From: Conexibacter woesei DSM 14684 | Lineage (GTDB): Bacteria; Actinomycetota; Thermoleophilia; Solirubrobacterales; Solirubrobacteraceae | Reading direction: 5' to 3' | Length of the DNA: 64,000 bases | NCBI RefSeq assembly: GCF_000025265.1 | Contig: NC_013739.1 | Coordinates: 248,001-312,000 of the forward strand | Shown here: one piece after another, positions 58,870 to 64,000 of the stretch | How the letters are laid out: each line of letters starts with the position of its first letter | How positions within the stretch are numbered: position 1 is the first letter of the stretch | Notes under the pieces: model-generated | Database searches by the model: none | Seen by the model: only the letters and a program-made list of their open reading frames with translations | Told to the model about the DNA's origin: nothing | Position numbers and translations under genes: made by a program

Positions 58870-59400
58870 ATGTCGATCGCCAAGACCTTTCTCGGGCTGC
58901 TGGAGTCCGGCCCCCGCCACGGATACGACCTCAAGCGCACGTATGACGAGCGCTTCGGCCACGACCGTCCGCTCGCGTACGGCCAGGTCTACTCGACGCT
59001 CTCGCGCCTGCTCAGACACGGTTTTGTCGAGGTCGACGGGATCGAGCCCGGCGGTGGTCCGGAGCGCAAGCGCTACGCGATCACCGAGTCCGGCGTCGCC
59101 GACGTCGACCTGTGGCTCGCGCAGCCGGAGAGACCCGAGCCGTACCTCCAGAGCACGCTCTACGCGAAGGTCGTGCTGGCGCTGCTGACCGGCCGTGCTG
59201 CCGCGGAGGTGCTCGACACCCAGCGTGCCGAGCACCTCCAGCTGATGCGCGAGCTGACACGCCGCAAGGCCGGCGGCGACCTCGCCGACCAGCTCATCTG
59301 CGACCACGCGCTGTTCCACCTCGAAGCCGACCTGCGCTGGCTGGAGCTGACGGCCGCGCGCCTGGACCAGCTGCGCGACGCGGTGGGAGCGGTGGCATGA
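58870..59400 (+). CDS. PadR-family transcriptional regulator
   Basis: A 176-residue regulator with the PadR winged helix (KTFLGLLESGPRHGYDLKRTYDERFG, then QVYSTLSRLLRHGFVEVDG and RKRYAITESG) and a Vir_act_alpha_C-like helical C-terminus for dimerisation. It is first in an operon with an ABC ATPase and permease (ATGA overlap). Such layouts are inducible pumps for antibiotics or envelope-stress systems. Confidence 0.93.
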   Translation: MSIAKTFLGLLESGPRHGYDLKRTYDERFGHDRPLAYGQVYSTLSRLLRHGFVEVDGIEPGGGPERKRYAITESGVADVDLWLAQPERPEPYLQSTLYAKVVLALLTGRAAAEVLDTQRAEHLQLMRELTRRKAGGDLADQLICDHALFHLEADLRWLELTAARLDQLRDAVGAVA

Positions 59401-60083
59401 GCGCCGTCGCCCCGCTGCTCGCCGCCCACGACCTGCACAAGGCGTTCGGGCCGACGCCGGCGCTCGCCGGCGCGACGTTCGAGGTCGCGGCGGGCGAGGT
59501 CGTCGCCGTGATGGGTCCGTCCGGCTCCGGCAAGTCGACGCTGCTGCACTGCCTCGCCGGCATCGTGCGGCCCGACGCCGGCCGCGTCGTCTACGGCGAC
59601 CGCGAGCTGACGGCGATGTCCGACGTCGAGCTGAGCGCGCTGCGCCGCACCGACTTCGGCTTCGTCTTCCAGTTCGGTCAGCTCGTGCCCGAGCTGAGCT
59701 GCCTGGAGAACGTCGCGCTGCCGCTGCGATTGGACGGCGTCGCCCGCCGCGACGCGGAGCGGCGGGCGGCCGAATGGCTCGACCGGCTCGAGGTCTCCGA
59801 CGTCGCGGGCAAGACGCCGGGGCAGGCGTCCGGTGGGCAGGGCCAGCGCGTCGCGGTCGCGCGAGCGCTCGCGACCGAGCCGCGCGTGCTGTTCACCGAC
59901 GAGCCGACCGGTGCGCTCGACTCGCTCAACGGCGAGCGCGTGATGCAGCTGCTGAGCGATGCCGCGCGCGACACCGGCGCGGCGGTCGTGCTCGTCACGC
60001 ACGAGCCGCGCGTCGCCGCCTACTCCGACCGCGAGGTCGTCGTCCGCGACGGTCGCACCCACAGCGCGGAGCGCGTCGGATGA
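59397..60083 (+). CDS. MacB/LolD-type ABC transporter ATP-binding protein
   Basis: A 228-residue ATPase with Walker A GPSGSGKSTLLH, Q-loop FVFQFGQLVPELS, Walker B VLFTDEPTGALDS and H-loop LVTHEPRVAAYSD. The signature reads ASGGQGQR rather than LSGGQ. It overlaps both neighbours by ATGA. Partner of the downstream FtsX-like permease. Confidence 0.93.
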   Translation: MSAVAPLLAAHDLHKAFGPTPALAGATFEVAAGEVVAVMGPSGSGKSTLLHCLAGIVRPDAGRVVYGDRELTAMSDVELSALRRTDFGFVFQFGQLVPELSCLENVALPLRLDGVARRDAERRAAEWLDRLEVSDVAGKTPGQASGGQGQRVAVARALATEPRVLFTDEPTGALDSLNGERVMQLLSDAARDTGAAVVLVTHEPRVAAYSDREVVVRDGRTHSAERVG

Positions 60084-62365
60084 GCCGCGCGGCGCGCGAG
60101 CTGGCGCTCGGCGCCCGCCTCGCGCTGGCCGGCGGCCGCGGCGCCTGGGCGCGCGTCGTGATGACGGCCGTCGGGGTCGGGCTGGGCGTCGCGCTGCTGC
60201 TGTTCGCGGCGTCGGTCCCCCAGCTGTTCGCGGCGCGCGAGGATCGCATGGCCGCGCGCGACGACCTCTCGATGACGGGAGCGGACCTGAGCAGAGGTGC
60301 GAACACGCTGCTGGTCGCGTTCGCCGACACCGACTTCCGCGACGTGCGGGTCCGCGGCCGCGTGCTCCAGCCCGAAGGGCCGCTCGCACCCGTCCCGCCC
60401 GGCGTCGTCAGACTGCCCGGCCCCGGCGAGCTGGTCGTCTCGCCGCGGCTGAGACGGCTGCTCACCTCCCCAGAGGGCGCCCTTCTGCGCGCACGGCTCG
60501 ACGCGCGGATCGTCGGGACGATCGCCGACGCCGGGCTCGAAGGGCCCGGCGAGTACGCCTTCTACGCGGGCGCCGAGGGCCTGCAGCACGGTGGCAACGG
60601 GGTCCATCGGATCGACCGCTTCGGCTCCCCCGACGGTGGCGACGGGCTGCATCCGGTGCTGCGCCTGCTGGTCGTGATCGCCTTCGCGGTGCTGCTGCTG
60701 CCCGTGCTGGTCTTCATCGGCGCGGCGGTGCGCTTCGGCGGAGAGGACCGCGACCGCCGTCTCGCGGCGCTGCGGCTGGTCGGCGCCGACAGCCGCATGG
60801 TGCGCCGGATCGCCGCCGGGGAGGCGCTGCTGGGCGCGCTGCTCGGTCTCGCCGTTGGCGCTGCGATCTTCCTGTTCGCGCGCCAGTTCGTCGAGCGCAT
60901 CACGCTCTCGGACCTCAGCGCGTTCGCCGCGGACGTGCGGCCGAGCGCGCCGTTCGCGGTGCTGATCGCCGTGGCGGTGCCGGCGGCGGCGGTCGCCGTC
61001 ACGCAGCTGGCCCTGCGCGGCGTCGCGATCGAGCCACTGGGCGTCGTGCGCCGCGCACAGCCGCGGCGACGCCGGGTCTGGTGGCGGCTGCTGCCGCCGC
61101 TTGCCGGCGCCGGGCTGCTCTTCCCGCTGCTCGGGGCCGAGGCCGGCGCGACGTTCGACGAGCTCCAGGTCGCGGCGGGTGTCGTGCTGCTGCTGATCGG
61201 CGTCACCGCGATCCTGCCGTGGCTCGTGGAGGCGGTCGTGCACCGGCTCGGTCGCGGCGGCGGGGTCGCGTGGCAGCTCGCGACGCGCCGCCTCCAGCTC
61301 GACAGCGGGCTCTCCGCGCGCGTCGTGAGCGGGATCGCGGTCGCGGTCGCGGGCGCGATCGCGTTGCAGACGCTGTTCTCAGGCGTCGAGCGCAGCTACA
61401 CGACCGCGACCGGCGCCGATCTCGACCGCGCGCAGGCGTTCGGGACGCTCGAACCCGGCCAGGACGGTCCGCGCGCCCCCGCGCTCGCAGCGAGGCTGCG
61501 CGCGATCGACGGCGTCACGTCGGTCGTCGCGCTGGACCAGACGAACCTGGAGAAGCGGCAGCGCGACGGCGGCGCGTTCATCACCTCGTTGACTGTCGCC
61601 GACTGCCGCACGCTGCGCGAGCTGGCAGTGCTGCCCCGCTGCGCGGACGGCGACGCGTTCGCCATCCGCGGCGAGCCCGGCACGCCGCGTGCCGGCGACC
61701 GCGTCCGCGTCGGCGATCGGATCGGCTGGACCGTGCCGGCGGATGCGCCGACCGTGCGGCCACGCTCGGACCCGGCGGGCGGGGAGATGTCGGGGGTGCT
61801 GCTGACGCCGAAGGCGGCGGCGGGGCTGGAGCTGCCGCAGCGCAGCATCGCGCTCTACACCGGCCTCGACTCGTCGCGGCCGGACGCGATCGAGCACGTC
61901 CGCAACGCGACGGCGCAGGTCGACCCACGCGGCGAGGTGCTGAGACTCGCGGCGACGAGAGCTGACCGCGACTTCGCGAACATCCGCCGCGGCCTGTTCG
62001 CCGGAGCCGTCGCGGTGCTGCTGCTGATCGGCGCGAGCATGCTCGTCAGCGCGCTGGAGCAGCTGCGCGAGCGGCGCAGACTGCTGGCGGCGCTCGTCGC
62101 GTTCGGCACGCCGCGTGCGACGCTCGGCTGGTCGGTCTTCTGGCAGACGGCCGTCCCCGTCGCGCTCGGCCTCGCGCTCGCGGTCGTGACCGGCGCCGCG
62201 CTCGGCGCGCTGCTGCTGCAGCTCGTGAGCGAGCCGCTGCGCGTCAACCTCGCCGCGATCGCCGGCATGACCGCGATCGGCGCCGCCGTCGTGCTGCTCG
62301 TGACGGTCGCGAGCCTGCCGCTGCTGTGGCGGCTGATGCGCCCGGACGGCCTGCGGACGGAGTGA
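60080..62365 (+). CDS. FtsX/MacB-like ABC transporter permease
   Basis: A 761-residue permease with an N-terminal helix (VVMTAVGVGLGVALLLFAA), an extracellular domain, an FtsX block of helices (LHPVLRLLVVIAFAVLLLPVL; LGALLGLAVGAAIFLF), a second extracellular domain (about 430-590) and a final FtsX block near the C-terminus. LAALRLVGADSRMVRRIAAGEALLG is the conserved coupling region. Likely function: antibiotic or peptide resistance, or lipoprotein-type mechanotransmission. Under PadR control. Confidence 0.9.
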   Translation: MSRAARELALGARLALAGGRGAWARVVMTAVGVGLGVALLLFAASVPQLFAAREDRMAARDDLSMTGADLSRGANTLLVAFADTDFRDVRVRGRVLQPEGPLAPVPPGVVRLPGPGELVVSPRLRRLLTSPEGALLRARLDARIVGTIADAGLEGPGEYAFYAGAEGLQHGGNGVHRIDRFGSPDGGDGLHPVLRLLVVIAFAVLLLPVLVFIGAAVRFGGEDRDRRLAALRLVGADSRMVRRIAAGEALLGALLGLAVGAAIFLFARQFVERITLSDLSAFAADVRPSAPFAVLIAVAVPAAAVAVTQLALRGVAIEPLGVVRRAQPRRRRVWWRLLPPLAGAGLLFPLLGAEAGATFDELQVAAGVVLLLIGVTAILPWLVEAVVHRLGRGGGVAWQLATRRLQLDSGLSARVVSGIAVAVAGAIALQTLFSGVERSYTTATGADLDRAQAFGTLEPGQDGPRAPALAARLRAIDGVTSVVALDQTNLEKRQRDGGAFITSLTVADCRTLRELAVLPRCADGDAFAIRGEPGTPRAGDRVRVGDRIGWTVPADAPTVRPRSDPAGGEMSGVLLTPKAAAGLELPQRSIALYTGLDSSRPDAIEHVRNATAQVDPRGEVLRLAATRADRDFANIRRGLFAGAVAVLLLIGASMLVSALEQLRERRRLLAALVAFGTPRATLGWSVFWQTAVPVALGLALAVVTGAALGALLLQLVSEPLRVNLAAIAGMTAIGAAVVLLVTVASLPLLWRLMRPDGLRTE

Positions 62366-62433
62366 CGGCACGCGCAGCTTCATCCGTATGGACAAACGAC
62401 GTTCGCCCCGGGATCGCTACTTTTCATCGTCTC

Positions 62434-64000
62434 GTGGAATTCGAAGTCGCCACCGCCGAGCCCGCCGCGCAGGAGATCCCGCTCGGCGGGAGCCCCTACC
62501 CGCCGATCGCGGACTACGGCTTCCTGTCCGACTGCGAGGTCTGCGCGCTCGTCGCCAAGAGCGGCAACGTCGAGTGGATGTGCCTGCCGCGGATGGACGG
62601 GCCGAGCGTCTTCGCCGGGATCCTCGACCGCCACGCCGGCCGCTTCCGCGTCGGCCCGCGCGACCAGGTCGTCCCGGCCGACCGCCGCTACCTGCCCGGG
62701 ACGATGATCCTGGAGACGACGTGGGGCACTCCGACCGGCTGGTTGGTCGTGCGCGACGTGCTCGTCGTCGGTCCCTGGCACCACGGCAGCGAACGCTCCG
62801 GCCGCTACGCGCGCTCGCCGCGCGACCACGAGGCCGCGCACGTGCTGCTGCGCACGATGAGGTGCCTGAACGGCTTCGTCGACGTCGAGCTCGACTGCGA
62901 GCCTGCATTCGACTACGCCCGCAAGCGCGGCAGCTGGGACTACGCCGGCGACGGCTACGGCGACGGCATCTGCAGCGCCGAGGGCGTCCCGACGCAGCTG
63001 CGCCTGCGGACCGACATGCGGCTCGGCTTCGAGGGCCCGCGCGCCCGCGCCGAGACGCGCATGAGAGCGGGTGACACGCTCTTCTGCGCGCTCGGCTGGT
63101 CGAGCCATCTGCCGCCGGAGACCTACGACGAGGCGCACTCGCAGCTGTCGGTGACCGGCAACTTCTGGCACGAGTGGATCAGCCGCGGCCGCTTCCCCGA
63201 CCATCCCTGGCGCGTCTACCTGCAGCGCTCGGCGCTGACGCTGAAGGGCCTCACGTACGCGCCGACCGGCGCGATGATGGCGGCGGCGACGACGTCGCTG
63301 CCCGAGACGCCGGGCGGTGAGCGCAACTGGGACTACCGCTACACGTGGCTGCGCGACTCGACGTTCATGCTGTGGGGCCTCTCGACGCTCGGCTTCGACC
63401 GCGAGGCGCACGACTTCCTCTACTTCATCACCGACCGGCTGGAGGCCGGAGGCCGGCTCGGGATCATGTACGGGATCGACGGGCGAGAACGGCTCGACGA
63501 GGAGATCCTCGACCACCTCGCCGGGTACGAGGGCGCCAAGCCGGTGCGGATCGGCAACGGCGCGTGGGACCAGCGCCAGCACGACGTCTGGGGTGTCCTG
63601 CTCGACTCGATCCGCCTCCACATCCGCTCCGGCGACCGCCTCGACGACCGCCTCTGGCCGCTCGTCGTGCGGCAGGTCGACACCGCGGTCGCGGAGTGGC
63701 GCGAGCCCGACCGCGGCATCTGGGAGGTGCGCGGCGAGCCGCAGCACTTCACCTCCTCGAAGATCTTCTGCTGGGTCGCGGCCGATCGCGGCGCGCGCCT
63801 GGCGCGGCTGCGCGGCGACCGCGACGCGGCCAAGCGCTGGCGCGAGGCTGCGGACGAGATGCACGCCGAGATCTGCGAGCGCGGGCTCGACGACCGCGGC
63901 GTCTTCGTGCAGCACTACGACACCGATGCGCTCGACGCCTCGCTGCTGCTGATCCCGATGCTCGGCTTCCTGCCCGCGAGCGACGAGCGCGTCCGCAAGA
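62434..64000 (+). CDS. GH15-family glycoside hydrolase (glucoamylase/trehalase-like), 3' partial
   Basis: The frame from GTG 62434 stays open to the right edge (522 codons). The N-terminal beta domain has PPIADYGFLSDCEVCALVAKSG and VEWMCLPRMDGPSVFAGIL, and the (alpha/alpha)6 barrel starts near residue 298 with NWDYRYTWLRDSTFM, followed by VRIGNGAWDQRQHDVWGVLLD; all are landmarks of the GH15 branch that includes mycobacterial trehalase. It would hydrolyse trehalose or short alpha-glucans in the cytosol (no signal peptide). TACTTT at 62417 is a possible -10. Catalytic C-terminal residues are beyond the window. Confidence 0.92.
   Translation, partial: MEFEVATAEPAAQEIPLGGSPYPPIADYGFLSDCEVCALVAKSGNVEWMCLPRMDGPSVFAGILDRHAGRFRVGPRDQVVPADRRYLPGTMILETTWGTPTGWLVVRDVLVVGPWHHGSERSGRYARSPRDHEAAHVLLRTMRCLNGFVDVELDCEPAFDYARKRGSWDYAGDGYGDGICSAEGVPTQLRLRTDMRLGFEGPRARAETRMRAGDTLFCALGWSSHLPPETYDEAHSQLSVTGNFWHEWISRGRFPDHPWRVYLQRSALTLKGLTYAPTGAMMAAATTSLPETPGGERNWDYRYTWLRDSTFMLWGLSTLGFDREAHDFLYFITDRLEAGGRLGIMYGIDGRERLDEEILDHLAGYEGAKPVRIGNGAWDQRQHDVWGVLLDSIRLHIRSGDRLDDRLWPLVVRQVDTAVAEWREPDRGIWEVRGEPQHFTSSKIFCWVAADRGARLARLRGDRDAAKRWREAADEMHAEICERGLDDRGVFVQHYDTDALDASLLLIPMLGFLPASDERVRK

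Overview
The window is very GC-rich, densely packed actinobacterial DNA with third positions almost all G or C and many ATGA/GTGA gene overlaps. The set of families (HrpA-type helicase, SAM-IV riboswitch, F420-type nitroreductase, GH78, GH15 and trehalase-like enzymes, many TetR/PadR/GntR regulators, IS481) fits Actinomycetota. A Conexibacter/Solirubrobacter-like (Thermoleophilia) chromosome is my best guess, but that is inference. I see no tRNA, rRNA or CRISPR array, and no gene-free stretch longer than about 240 bases.

Left part (1-9.2 kb): the end of a DeoR-type sugar regulator, an alpha-L-rhamnosidase and a MalK/UgpC-type ATPase form a sugar-use operon closed by a hairpin. Three tightly coupled exported proteins follow: an M28-like protein with altered metal ligands, a beta-propeller-like protein and an alpha/beta hydrolase. 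9.2-17.2 kb holds an exported collagen-like protein, a methyltransferase, an AHSA1/ArsR pair behind two matched operators, a DUF418 membrane protein, a TetR/NarL regulator pair, a TetR/MFS efflux pair, and a small DUF6883/DUF4926 gene pair.

17.4-31.1 kb: an operon of an S41 protease-like protein, a DUF4097 protein and a NarL-type two-component pair; then a degenerate polysaccharide-deacetylase-like gene, an esterase, glpD, an F420-type nitroreductase, hrpA, an EamA transporter, and an orphan siderophore-binding lipoprotein behind an iron-box-like palindrome. 31.1-35.4 kb is a sulfur region: leaderless metNIQ, then a promoter, a SAM-IV riboswitch and a cysteine-desulfurase-like gene whose ribosome binding site can be hidden in a hairpin.

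35.4-50 kb: a subtilase, a penicillin-binding-like hydrolase, a FadR-type GntR regulator whose operator motif recurs 3 kb away at a fatty acid hydroxylase/sterol desaturase promoter, a TetR-controlled ABC-2 exporter, a truncated hemoglobin, a WYL regulator/epoxide hydrolase pair, an AlkZ-like glycosylase whose stop codon carries a complete IS481-family insertion, and a CapA-like protein. 50-64 kb: a MarR/azoreductase pair with a long operator, two OmpR-type two-component systems with their small exported partners (PepSY, Pro/Ala-rich, GerMN lipoprotein), a cupin, a glucosaminidase-like protein, a zinc-ribbon/PAS protein, a PadR-controlled MacB-type ABC system, and a GH15 enzyme running off the right edge. 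A recurrent theme is regulator-target pairs with legible palindromic operators.
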